Source: Desulfobulbus sp. (GTDB lineage Bacteria; Desulfobacterota; Desulfobulbia; Desulfobulbales; Desulfobulbaceae). From it: a stretch of DNA of 32,945 bases. Under the pieces are notes generated by a model. It was not told where the DNA came from. It saw only the letters and a list, made by a program, of their open reading frames with translations, and did no database searches. Positions within the stretch are counted from its first letter, which is position 1. Every line of letters starts with the position of its first letter. The translations under genes were made by a program, and so were the position numbers. Of the stretch, positions 22,967-30,625 are shown piece by piece. The DNA lies in contig QZJD01000050.1 in the NCBI GenBank assembly GCA_003604995.1, forward strand, positions 1 through 32,945, read 5' to 3'.

Positions 22967-23902
22967 TCAACCTGACGTCTTCAATTCTTTCTCCAGGTTC
23001 ACTCCTCGCTGGACAACGACCATGGCCAGGACAATGACCGGCACGCCGATGATGCCCTGCACGGGCGGCAGGCCGTGGCCGTACAGCCACTCGATGGCCA
23101 GCACCAGCGGCGGATAGAGATAGCTGTAGGCCATAACCCTGGTCGGCCCCAGGCGCATGGTTGCCACCTGAGTCAGGAAAAAGGTGATAATGGTGCAGAA
23201 GATCGCCAGGTAGAGGATGCCCCACCAGATCCGGGGCGCAACTTCGTGCCACTGGACCTCGGCCAGGCGGTCCAGGGCGGGAACGGCAAGCCAGAGGCTG
23301 CCGGTAGCCAGTATCCAGAAGGTCATCACCGCCATGGCTTCGCCCCGGTGCAGGAGCTTGATCAGCGGCGTGTAGGCGGCCATGAACAGGCAACCGATGA
23401 AGAAGATGATGTCCCCCCTGCCCAGTTCCAGGGCAAAAAGCCTCCCGATATCTCCTTGAAAGATGACCCAGAGCGCGCCGGCCATGGCCAGGGCCAGTGC
23501 GATCAGGCGGTACCTGCCCAGCCGTTCCCGCAGCAGCACGGCACTGTACATCCCGGAAATGCCGGGGACCAGGGTGAAGATGACGCTGGTGTTGAAGGCG
23601 CTGGTGAAACGCAGGGATTCGAACATCAGCCAGAAGAACATGACCAGGGCGCCGCTGATTACACTGTAGCGGCCAAGAGCGGCCCAGCCCGGCCATGGTA
23701 GGCCGAAGCGCCTTTGGACGTAGGGTAGAAAGAGCAGGGCGGCGAGGATAAAGCGGACCAGGGTGAGGATGATCGGGTCGAGACCATTGGCAATGGCCTT
23801 GCCCACGGTGAAGGAGGTGGAGACCAGGATGGCCGCCAACAGCATCAGCAGGTGGAGGGACCACAGCGGCGGGGCGGCGGTGGCGCCGTGGGCCAGCTTC
23901 AT
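22967..23902 (-). CDS. EamA/DMT-family membrane transporter
   Basis: A 311-residue inner-membrane protein with about ten hydrophobic helices in two EamA halves (first about 15-150, second about 165-305). Typical family phrases are LVSTSFTVGKAIA, LVRFILAALLFLP, FTSAFNTSVIFTLVPG and YSYLYPPLVLAIEWL. The substrate cannot be inferred; relatives export amino acids or small metabolites. It is convergent with pyrF (20-nt gap). Its ATG overlaps the stop of the upstream phosphatase gene (ATGA), so the two are co-translated. Confidence 0.9.
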   Translation of the reverse strand: MKLAHGATAAPPLWSLHLLMLLAAILVSTSFTVGKAIANGLDPIILTLVRFILAALLFLPYVQRRFGLPWPGWAALGRYSVISGALVMFFWLMFESLRFTSAFNTSVIFTLVPGISGMYSAVLLRERLGRYRLIALALAMAGALWVIFQGDIGRLFALELGRGDIIFFIGCLFMAAYTPLIKLLHRGEAMAVMTFWILATGSLWLAVPALDRLAEVQWHEVAPRIWWGILYLAIFCTIITFFLTQVATMRLGPTRVMAYSYLYPPLVLAIEWLYGHGLPPVQGIIGVPVIVLAMVVVQRGVNLEKELKTSG

Positions 23903-24714
23903 GCGAGGGCGTCGATGAGCAGCGGGTGCAGCATTGTATTGCTGGCCAGGATTTCGCCCCGGAAGGGAGAGTAGGCCTGGCCGGAAAAGCCGGTGACCTT
24001 GCCGCCGGCCTCTTCGACCAGCAGCCAGCCCGCGGCGGTGTCCCAGGGCTTGAGCGCGGATTCCCAGAAGCCGTCCAGCCGGCCGCAGGCAACATAGGCG
24101 AGATCCACAGCCGCCGCGCCCATGCGGCGGATGTCCCGAACTTTAGGCAACACGCTCCTGGTCTGGGCAATCACCTGGTCGAGATGCTTGCGGATGTCGT
24201 AGGGGAAGCCGGTGGCCACCAGAGCCTGTACCAGAAAGTCTGTGGTGGTGACCTCGATCCGCCCGTCATTGAGCCAGGCGCCGCCCCCCCTGCTTGTGCA
24301 GAACAGTTCGTCCTGCATCGGGCAATAGATCACCCCGACCAGGGGTTGCCCTTGCTCCAGCAGGCCGATGGATACGGCAAAGATGGGGACCCCGTGGGCG
24401 AAATTGGTGGTGCCGTCCAGCGGGTCGATGATCCAGGTCCGTTCCTCGCCGGCCGGCTCCCCCCGGTAGGATTCCTCGGCCATGATGGCGATACCTGGCG
24501 CATCCTCGGCCAGCGAGGCGATGATCGCGCTCTCCGCGGCCACATCGGCCTCGGTCACCAGATCGATCTCACCCTTCATCCTGATGTCGTGCGGCCTGGC
24601 GTACAGTTCCCGGATGATGGCGCCGGCGGTCAGCGCCGCCCGGGCGGCTGCCCACAGCAGTCGCTGCGGATCGGGGGAAGGGCAGCTGTTGATGGCGTTA
24701 TCGAGACGATGCAT
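23899..24714 (-). CDS. Inositol-1-monophosphatase family protein (SuhB-like)
   Basis: A 271-residue Mg-dependent phosphatase. Metal-binding motifs are complete: EES (80-82), WIIDPLDGTTNF (94-105) and WDTAAG (224-229). The likely substrate is inositol monophosphate or a related sugar phosphate. A SuhB-like RNA-related role is also possible. The ribosome site is weak. It is the first gene of a two-gene unit with the EamA transporter. Confidence 0.92.
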   Translation of the reverse strand: MHRLDNAINSCPSPDPQRLLWAAARAALTAGAIIRELYARPHDIRMKGEIDLVTEADVAAESAIIASLAEDAPGIAIMAEESYRGEPAGEERTWIIDPLDGTTNFAHGVPIFAVSIGLLEQGQPLVGVIYCPMQDELFCTSRGGGAWLNDGRIEVTTTDFLVQALVATGFPYDIRKHLDQVIAQTRSVLPKVRDIRRMGAAAVDLAYVACGRLDGFWESALKPWDTAAGWLLVEEAGGKVTGFSGQAYSPFRGEILASNTMLHPLLIDALA

Positions 24715-24772
24715 TTGATTTTTTGACCTCTATTTCGATGGTTATAGCCTTGTCCAATTCAGTCGGCAGTCA

Positions 24773-24842
24773 GTAGCCCGGATGAAACGAAGTGGAATCC
24801 GGGAACGGCGTACCCGGATTTCGCATGCTTCATCCGGGCTAC
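24773..24842. repeat. REP-like double palindrome
   Basis: Outer arms GTAGCCCGGATGAA (24773-24786) and TTCATCCGGGCTAC (24829-24842) are perfect complements. Inner arms AATCCGGG (24796-24803) and CCCGGATT (24813-24820) form a second hairpin. This GTAGCCCGGATGAA type is a widespread bacterial intergenic element. It sits between the phosphatase gene and rsmI and could act as an RNA stabiliser or terminator for rsmI. Confidence 0.85.
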
Positions 24843-24857
24843 GTGGGGTAGCGCGAG

Positions 24858-25694
24858 TCAGCGCTTGTCCTGCCACACGGCCAGGGCTTCGCGGTAGACC
24901 ATGTTGCGCGCAAGGCCGAGATCTTCGCTGATACGGTGGACCGCCTCCTTCAGGGTCATGTCCGGCTGGTCGTGATACCAGGCCAGGAGCTCGGTCAGGT
25001 TGTCAGGCTGTTCTTCCGCAATCGGTGCCGGGGGATGGACGATAAGGACCAGTTCGCCCTTGATCCCGTCGGTGACCCTGGCGAGCACGGTGGTCACCGA
25101 TCCCGGGATGCACTCCTCGTACAGTTTGGTCAGTTCCCGGCACAAAAGCACCTGCCGGTTGCCCAGGGTCGCCAGGCAATCTTCCAGGCAGGCCCTGATG
25201 CGGTGGGGCGACTCATAGAAGATCAGCGGCCAGGGCAGGGCGGCCAGCCCCTTGAACAGAGTGCGGCGCGCCGCCTTTCGGGAGGGGGGAAAGCCGCCGA
25301 AGAAAAAGGAGTTTTCCGTAAGCCCGGCCACGGAGATGGCCACCGCCAGGGCCGAAGGCCCGGGAATCGGCACGATTTTGATCCCGGCGCCCCTGGCCTG
25401 GCGGACCAGGACGGCGCCGGGGTCCGAAAGGCCGGGGGTTCCAGCATCGGAAACCAGGGCAAGGTCCTGGCCGGCAATGAGCTTTTCCAGCAGGACTTCA
25501 GCCTTGTACTGCTCCTTTTCCCGGTAATAACTGGTCAGCGGCGTGGAAAGCCCCAGGTGACTCAGCAGTTTGCGGGTATGGCGGGTATCCTCGCAGGCAA
25601 TGAGGGCCACGTCCGCCAGGATCCTCTTGGTTCGCGGCGAGATGTCTTCCAGGTTGCCGATGGGCGTGGCGACGATGTACAGGGTGCCGGGCAT
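24858..25694 (-). CDS. rsmI: 16S rRNA (cytidine-1402-2'-O)-methyltransferase RsmI
   Basis: A 278-residue tetrapyrrole-methylase-fold enzyme that 2'-O-methylates C1402 in the 30S decoding centre. Motifs: YIVATPIGNLEDI (6-18), ACEDTRHTRKLLSHLG (33-48), VSDAGTPGLSDPG (81-93) and FYESPHRI. A small C-terminal domain (about 230-278) is present. No clear ribosome site precedes the ATG. Confidence 0.95.
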   Translation of the reverse strand: MPGTLYIVATPIGNLEDISPRTKRILADVALIACEDTRHTRKLLSHLGLSTPLTSYYREKEQYKAEVLLEKLIAGQDLALVSDAGTPGLSDPGAVLVRQARGAGIKIVPIPGPSALAVAISVAGLTENSFFFGGFPPSRKAARRTLFKGLAALPWPLIFYESPHRIRACLEDCLATLGNRQVLLCRELTKLYEECIPGSVTTVLARVTDGIKGELVLIVHPPAPIAEEQPDNLTELLAWYHDQPDMTLKEAVHRISEDLGLARNMVYREALAVWQDKR

Positions 25695-25713
25695 TTTAGG
25701 GGATCAGGGTTTT

Positions 25714-25836
25714 AGGGGTTTAGGTGTTTGAGGTTGGAGGTGTTGTGAGGGTATTAGGTGTATAGGATTTTGCTCTTTGGGTGCATTTCTGACACGTTAA
25801 CCCTAGCCCCCTAAATCCCTAATAACCTAAACCCCT
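25714..25836. repeat. Inverted repeat of TTTAGGGG-like units between rsmI and the cyclase gene
   Basis: AGGGGTTTAGGT (25714-25725) is the exact reverse complement of ACCTAAACCCCT (25825-25836), and several imperfect TTAGGGG/CCCCTAA units lie inside each arm. The gap between the two minus-strand genes (25695-25841) holds nothing else that I recognise. It could fold as a terminator-like stem after the cyclase gene. Confidence 0.7.
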
Positions 25837-25841
25837 ATCTC

Positions 25842-27326
25842 TCAATAGTCTTCCGTTTCCCACATGGAGGATTCGAAGCGGATCACCTGGTTTCTGCCTT
25901 TTTCCTTGGCCTGATACAGTGCCACGTCGGCAAATTTGACCGCTTCCCAGAAGGCTGCCGTATCGCTGGGAAACTGGCTGATGCCGATGCTCAGGGTCTT
26001 GCGCAGCACGCCGCCCTCGATGCGGAACTGCTGATCCTCAACTTTCTTGCGTATTTTTTCGGCAACCTGCAAGGCTAATCCGTCAGGGTTGCAGTCCACC
26101 AAAAGGATGAGGAACTCTTCGCCGCCGTAGCGGATGACCAGATCCGAGGTCCTGACGGAATTCTGCAGGATGTGCGCAAGGGTTTTCAGGACCATGTCGC
26201 CGGCCTCATGGCCGTATTCGTCGTTGACTCGTTTGAAGAAATCCATGTCGCACATGAGAATGGCCATGCTGGATTCACGACGCTGGATACCGGATAGAAT
26301 CGGATTGATGTTTCCCTCAAGGAAACGTCGGTTGTACAGGCCGGTCAGTGTATCACGTACCGCCATCTGGTGGAGGTTCTGCGCCAGCCGCTTGGCATGG
26401 AGGACGGGAAGTGCCTCGTTCAGGTATTGCCGGGCCCGTCGCAGGCTGCTCTTAAAATGTTCTTCCCGTTCGGCGCTGTTGACATAGAGGAAGAGGAACT
26501 GGACCACGCCGAGGATTTGGCCGCCTACGATCATGGGAACACAGGAGTGGGTCATCACGTCAGGCAGGGGGAAGATGGGACAGATACCGGGATAGCCGCT
26601 GGAAGAAACAATATCTCCGGTCCGGACCGCCCGGCAGAGATAAGGGGTGCTCATTTGACAGATTTCTTCCTCAAAGTCCGGGGGCGAGGTGTACACCGCT
26701 TCGATGGAATCGTCTCCCTTGTTGACCTCCCAGATGACAAAGGTGTTCAGGCCCAACCGCTCCTTGAACACGTACGCCAGTCGTTTGTAGACATCAGTGG
26801 TCGTTTCGTCCCCTTCGATGATTCGCCGGAAACGCTGAATATTCTGGATATCATTGATTATCCCATTAACCTCGCGGGCAACCAGGCCGATTTCGTCGTC
26901 GGAGATGATCGGCACGGATTCCAGGACTTGACAGCTGAGGGACTCGCCGGTGCTGTTGCGCACGGCCCGCAGATTGTTGCTCATGTCTTGGAGCAGGCCG
27001 ACCATCATCCGTACGCAGAGAAAGCTGGTGATGATCAAAAAAACCATGATTGCTGCGACCAGAAAAGCACCATTCTGCAGGTACAGGTCAGCTGCATGGA
27101 TGGCCTCGCGGATCGTCGTTTCGGTCGGGCTGGCCTGGAGTTGCGCCAGCCTGATTTTGAGGGTGTTGACAAAATAGAGGTTGTGCAGGCCGACCAGGAT
27201 GAAACCGGCGAGAAAGCTCGTGAGGACCAGAACAAATTTGCCATACACGGAAAGATTGAGAAAGGGCTGCCACATGCGGAGCCACAGGGACGGCGGCTGC
27301 TGGGAATTGTGTTGTTCCGCTGTCAT
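25842..27326 (-). CDS. Membrane-bound HAMP-GAF-GGDEF diguanylate cyclase
   Basis: A 494-residue sensor enzyme that makes c-di-GMP from two GTP. Membrane helices at about 31-53 and 86-108 bracket a short periplasmic loop. A HAMP-like segment (109-165, with PIISDDEIGLVAREVN) and a GAF-like domain (about 175-310) follow. The catalytic domain has GGEEF at 401-405 and an inhibitory RxxD site RTSD at 392-395. The guanine-recognition Asp in GHEAGD (D377) is kept, so this is not a Hypr (cGAMP-making) variant. The GAF region has C223, C231, C249 and C262, suggesting redox or metal sensing. It lies 68 nt downstream of the peptide cassette on the same strand. Confidence 0.93.
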   Translation of the reverse strand: MTAEQHNSQQPPSLWLRMWQPFLNLSVYGKFVLVLTSFLAGFILVGLHNLYFVNTLKIRLAQLQASPTETTIREAIHAADLYLQNGAFLVAAIMVFLIITSFLCVRMMVGLLQDMSNNLRAVRNSTGESLSCQVLESVPIISDDEIGLVAREVNGIINDIQNIQRFRRIIEGDETTTDVYKRLAYVFKERLGLNTFVIWEVNKGDDSIEAVYTSPPDFEEEICQMSTPYLCRAVRTGDIVSSSGYPGICPIFPLPDVMTHSCVPMIVGGQILGVVQFLFLYVNSAEREEHFKSSLRRARQYLNEALPVLHAKRLAQNLHQMAVRDTLTGLYNRRFLEGNINPILSGIQRRESSMAILMCDMDFFKRVNDEYGHEAGDMVLKTLAHILQNSVRTSDLVIRYGGEEFLILLVDCNPDGLALQVAEKIRKKVEDQQFRIEGGVLRKTLSIGISQFPSDTAAFWEAVKFADVALYQAKEKGRNQVIRFESSMWETEDY

Positions 27327-27394
27327 GATTCTCTCAGGGTAAAAGGCTTATGTTCACAACGATAGAAGGTTTATTTTTCTTAGTATATCCAAAA

Positions 27395-29011
27395 TTATAC
27401 GGGAATCGAAGTGTTTTTTTGTCCGCCATGGGCCGGCGATCGGGCCGGATCCGGCAGTTGAGATACATCGATTATGAGTCGCCAGGGGGGGGTAATCTCC
27501 CAGAGTTTTTGTAAAGAATCGTATCGGCCAATGACCCGACCGTTGACCATGAGTTTGAGTTTAGACGGGAAATTACCCTGTTTGAATTCGTAAATTCGTG
27601 GTTGGAGGGAAGCCGGCAATAGGGCGTTCAGAAAACCGCTTTTCGCCAGAGCGTGATATATCTTATGCAGTGGCGCCCGGGCGAACTTGTACAGTTCGTT
27701 GGCGGCCCATGTCCTGTAAACAGAGCAGATGCCGGCTATACCTCCGGCGATTTCGCGGCGTTTTTCATATCGCCAGGCGGCGATTACCTGGCCGATGACA
27801 TCACGGGGTTGCAGGAGGAGGGGATCCTCAGGGCAATTGTTATCGCCCCGCGTCGCTATCCCATTTGCCGTAATCCGGACGACCCGGTGGATAACCTTTT
27901 GTCCGCCGGTAGCAGGCTGGTAATATATCACGTCTCCGGGGCGGATGGGTCTGTCATTATAGGGAACGACTTCCACGAGGTCCGGGTGACGGAAGGTCGG
28001 TTTCATGCTGGAGCCGGAATACGCTGCAACCAGAGTGCCCTGATCGAAGAGGCTCGGAGAGGGAGAGGCAGGTTGTTTGCCTTTCCGGATGGCGTTCGGG
28101 AGGGGTATAGGCTCTGGCCCTGAAAATTCCCTGATTTCCATCCCGTTCAGGGTTTCAGCAATCAGATTCCAAAAGGATCCGGTTAAACTGAGGCGGAGAG
28201 TGAAGGCAGGGATGGCGCGTACAAGTTGTTCAGCTGCGGCAAGCTGTTTATGATGCAGTAATCGAGCCTGATCATCCGGGAGGCCATGGGGCATCAAAAA
28301 GGAGACCTGCTGAACGGTTTCTTTCAGAAAAGCCATCGCAGAAGCGACAGGCAATGGCGTGATCTGGTCCTCCCGTCCACGAGCGAGAAAGAAAATGGCT
28401 TTTAGGGGGAGCCCGTTCCGCACATCCCATTTGCCGCCCGGCCCCGGCTTGCCGTCAGGGTCACGGAAGAAACGGCTCCAGGTAGGCCATGGATGGGCCA
28501 TAAAACCTCCGGATCGACAGTAATCCACGAAAGATGTGTCATCACACAGTGACCTCCATGGCGGAGGGAGCCGATTGCTGGCAGTAGTCTTGCCTACGGT
28601 GCCCGGACCGGCCAGGATAACGCCGTACTGGCGAGGGCCTGGTGCGGAAATAAGGGCTCCGTGGATCAGGAGCGCTCCCCGCGACAACTCTGCCCGGGCA
28701 AGGGCCTGGGTGATCACCGACATACCGACGACCAGCTTGTCGTGATCTGCAAGGGGAGGGAGAAGGCAGAAAACAGCTCCGATATCGTCACAGTGTATTC
28801 GCGGTTCGGGTACGCCGGGGTCAACAAAGACCCATAACTCTCGCCTCTGTTTGAGTGGCTCTGATGTTATCGGGCGGCATGAGAGGGCAAGGGACATGGC
28901 GTCCGCAAGCATGGTGACAACGCGGGCCGCGTCCGCATTGCCGGCATGAATTTGCCAATTGTGCTCGGTAAGGGGCAGGCTTACAAAGGCAAGGGTGGAA
29001 GAACAGGGCAT
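27395..29011 (-). CDS. Fusion of HPr-kinase-like domain (ScmC-like) and S26 signal-peptidase-like domain
   Basis: A 538-residue protein, last gene of the cassette. GAGG lies 7 nt before the ATG at 29011. The N-terminal half (about 1-290) resembles HPr-kinase-related cassette proteins: GALLIHGALIS (112-122), a P-loop LAGPGTVGKTTAS (133-145; G140, K141, T142), and LCDDTSFVD (155-163) like the Mg-binding LxDD strand. The second half has the S26 signature: YSGSSMKPTFRHPDLVEV with probable nucleophile S335, RPGDVIYYQP, KVIHRVVRI with H375 as candidate general base (the SipW/SEC11-type Ser/His arrangement), and TRGDNNCPEDP (D390). Residues about 420-520 are an extra domain that I do not recognise. 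No Sec signal or clear membrane helix is visible. The likely role, by inference, is to process or activate the precursor peptide encoded just upstream. Confidence 0.8.
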   Translation of the reverse strand: MPCSSTLAFVSLPLTEHNWQIHAGNADAARVVTMLADAMSLALSCRPITSEPLKQRRELWVFVDPGVPEPRIHCDDIGAVFCLLPPLADHDKLVVGMSVITQALARAELSRGALLIHGALISAPGPRQYGVILAGPGTVGKTTASNRLPPPWRSLCDDTSFVDYCRSGGFMAHPWPTWSRFFRDPDGKPGPGGKWDVRNGLPLKAIFFLARGREDQITPLPVASAMAFLKETVQQVSFLMPHGLPDDQARLLHHKQLAAAEQLVRAIPAFTLRLSLTGSFWNLIAETLNGMEIREFSGPEPIPLPNAIRKGKQPASPSPSLFDQGTLVAAYSGSSMKPTFRHPDLVEVVPYNDRPIRPGDVIYYQPATGGQKVIHRVVRITANGIATRGDNNCPEDPLLLQPRDVIGQVIAAWRYEKRREIAGGIAGICSVYRTWAANELYKFARAPLHKIYHALAKSGFLNALLPASLQPRIYEFKQGNFPSKLKLMVNGRVIGRYDSLQKLWEITPPWRLIIDVSQLPDPARSPAHGGQKNTSIPV

Positions 29012-29079
29012 GAGGCGTCCTCGATAACAAGCTTAAGCTGCTTGCTGATTATAATGCGACCCTCGCCAACCTGGCCCAG

Positions 29080-29307
29080 TTATTTTGGTGTCGGCGCCTG
29101 TAAGGGGCCGCTTCGAGCGCCATTGCCGGTTGGATCACAAACGCCTTGGCTGGCACCGTTGCCGGTTGGTCGGCAACTGCCGGATGTAGGAGCGCTCCCC
29201 CCGGGACAATTCGCGCCGGCGCCGGTGGAAACGCTGTCCAGGCGAATGACCTGCGGGGCAGTATACGCCGGACGAGTAACGTCCTTTTTGTTGTTGCTGC
29301 TGCTCAT
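29080..29307 (-). CDS. Candidate RiPP precursor peptide with repeated CxPTGNGA units
   Basis: 75 residues, with a strong GGAGG six nt before the ATG. The first ~28 residues (Lys/Asn/Ser-rich, then YTAPQVIRLDS) look like a recognition leader for PqqD-type chaperones. The rest is a core of Gly, Pro, Thr, Ser, Asn with only three Cys (C34, C45, C57). The units C45-RPTGNGASQG and C57-DPTGNGARSG repeat every 12 residues, and C34-PGGSAPTSGS is a weaker first unit. The repeats are also visible in the DNA (GCCGTTGCCGGTTGG-like segments). Its position between the radical SAM genes and the kinase/protease fusion, and its composition, support a modification substrate. The modification itself is unknown. 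Confidence 0.82.
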   Translation of the reverse strand: MSSSNNKKDVTRPAYTAPQVIRLDSVSTGAGANCPGGSAPTSGSCRPTGNGASQGVCDPTGNGARSGPLQAPTPK

Positions 29308-29400
29308 TTTTTTCCTCCTGATAAATTAGATGGTCTCGCAAAAAGGTAAACCACTGAGCATTCGCCAGTGTGATTTCAACAAGTTATAAGGTCTGCCGGC

Positions 29401-29428
29401 GTCGTAGTCGCTTTTTTGCGAGTACGAC
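29401..29428 (-). promoter_or_regulatory. Hairpin between the radical SAM gene and the precursor gene
   Basis: GTCGTAGTCGC (29401-29411) and GCGAGTACGAC (29418-29428) pair in 10 of 11 positions around a six-base homopolymer loop. It lies immediately upstream (in genome order) of the radical SAM stop codon and about 95 nt before the precursor ATG in transcription order. Without a T tract on the minus strand, an RNA-stability or processing element is more likely than a terminator. Confidence 0.55.
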
Positions 29429-29431
29429 AAA

Positions 29432-30625
29432 TTAAGGGGACATGACTGTCGCTCCGGAAAGCATTCTCTTTTTCCTGGTTGCCGGAAAGAGGCCCTGTCG
29501 GCATGCCGAGTCGCATAGGGGATCCGGCCAGACCAGTTGTTTGCCATTGATGAAATTCTGAGCCACGCAACCGGTTCGACAGCGCCTGGCCAGGGTGCAT
29601 TCCCGGCAGAGGGCGGGATAGCTGTCAACGTCATTCAATACTCGACGCAGTTTGTCGAGGACCGGATGATCAAGCCATACTGTGCGGATGGAATCCTTTC
29701 CCAATCGCCCGTAAACCAGTTCCGGGACATTTCGGCCGATCCCGCACATGGCGATTTCGCCGCTTCCCAGAATTCCGAGGATGCCCAGGACTCCACAATC
29801 CCCGGTTGCCCCTTGCTGTCGCATAATCTCGCTGATGGGCATCAGGGCGAGGGGGCTGTTGAGGATGAGGTCAGGAGCTGTCCCCTCGCTTCGAAGAAGC
29901 GGGCTCAGTTCTTTGAAAATGTATTGATCCAGGCTGAGTCGATCGGCAAAGTCGAGGGTCTCGCCGCGCTGGTTCATGCCGGCCCCACGGCCACAGCTGG
30001 TCACCGGGTTCAGCTTGACCGATGCTGCACCATGTCTTTCCGCCAGGCGTACCACGTCTTCAATTTCGTTGCTGTTGCCGCGATGGACGGACATGATTAC
30101 TTGGACATTTTCATAACCCGCGGCGACCAAGTGGTCAAGACCTTGCAGCGTCGCAAGAAAAGCACCCTTTGTCCCACGGAAGGCATCATGCTTGGATTCA
30201 ACAGCACTATCGATACTCACCGAGACAAAGGTCATGCTGGTTTCATTTTTCAGGAAAAGGGCCAACTCAGCGGTGAGCAAGGTGCCGTTGGTTTCCATGA
30301 GCAGGTCCATTTTTTCATTGGTCGCCATGGCACAAATCTCACGGAAACGAGGATGGAGCAGGGGTTCGCCGCCAGTGAGTTTGATGGTGGTCAGACCCAT
30401 CGGTTTTGCTTCGGTAATAGCCCCCCGCAATGCCTCGACATCAATTATATCACCGGGGTCCGGCTGTCCGCTGGTGAAGCGGGGCGAGATCCAGCAGTGA
30501 CGGCAGGACAGGTTGCAACTGTTTGAGAGATAGAGGTAAAAGGAGCGCAGTGGCGGCACGCCTTCCGGTAAATCCAGAGATTCGCGGTCATTGTGCGGTG
30601 GTTCTTTATACTCACAGGCGGTCAT
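29432..30625 (-). CDS. Radical SAM/SPASM peptide maturase (ScmF/ScmE-like), second of two
   Basis: A 397-residue enzyme. I start it at ATG 30625 (MTACEYKEPPHND), with GGGAGA upstream, overlapping the preceding maturase gene by 14 nt. The upstream in-frame ATG at 30682 lies inside that gene. The radical SAM cluster ligands are C37, C41 and C44 (CNLSCRHC), and the SAM-binding GGEP is at 85-88. The C-terminal SPASM region has CGVLGILGILGSGEIAMC, then CRECTLARRCRTGC, then a final Cys pair in LCDSAC, enough to bind two auxiliary Fe-S clusters. Such enzymes install C-C, C-S or other bonds in precursor peptides delivered by PqqD domains. The target is likely the 75-residue peptide encoded next. Confidence 0.9.
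   Translation of the reverse strand: MTACEYKEPPHNDRESLDLPEGVPPLRSFYLYLSNSCNLSCRHCWISPRFTSGQPDPGDIIDVEALRGAITEAKPMGLTTIKLTGGEPLLHPRFREICAMATNEKMDLLMETNGTLLTAELALFLKNETSMTFVSVSIDSAVESKHDAFRGTKGAFLATLQGLDHLVAAGYENVQVIMSVHRGNSNEIEDVVRLAERHGAASVKLNPVTSCGRGAGMNQRGETLDFADRLSLDQYIFKELSPLLRSEGTAPDLILNSPLALMPISEIMRQQGATGDCGVLGILGILGSGEIAMCGIGRNVPELVYGRLGKDSIRTVWLDHPVLDKLRRVLNDVDSYPALCRECTLARRCRTGCVAQNFINGKQLVWPDPLCDSACRQGLFPATRKKRMLSGATVMSP

Noticed and set aside
24773-24842. CRISPR-like or attachment-site palindrome
   Set aside because: Only one double palindrome of a widespread REP-like type, without spacers or an adjacent integrase.
29537-30526. 329-residue plus-strand frame opposite the second maturase
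   Set aside because: The minus strand encodes the complete radical SAM/SPASM motifs. The plus frame is a shadow.
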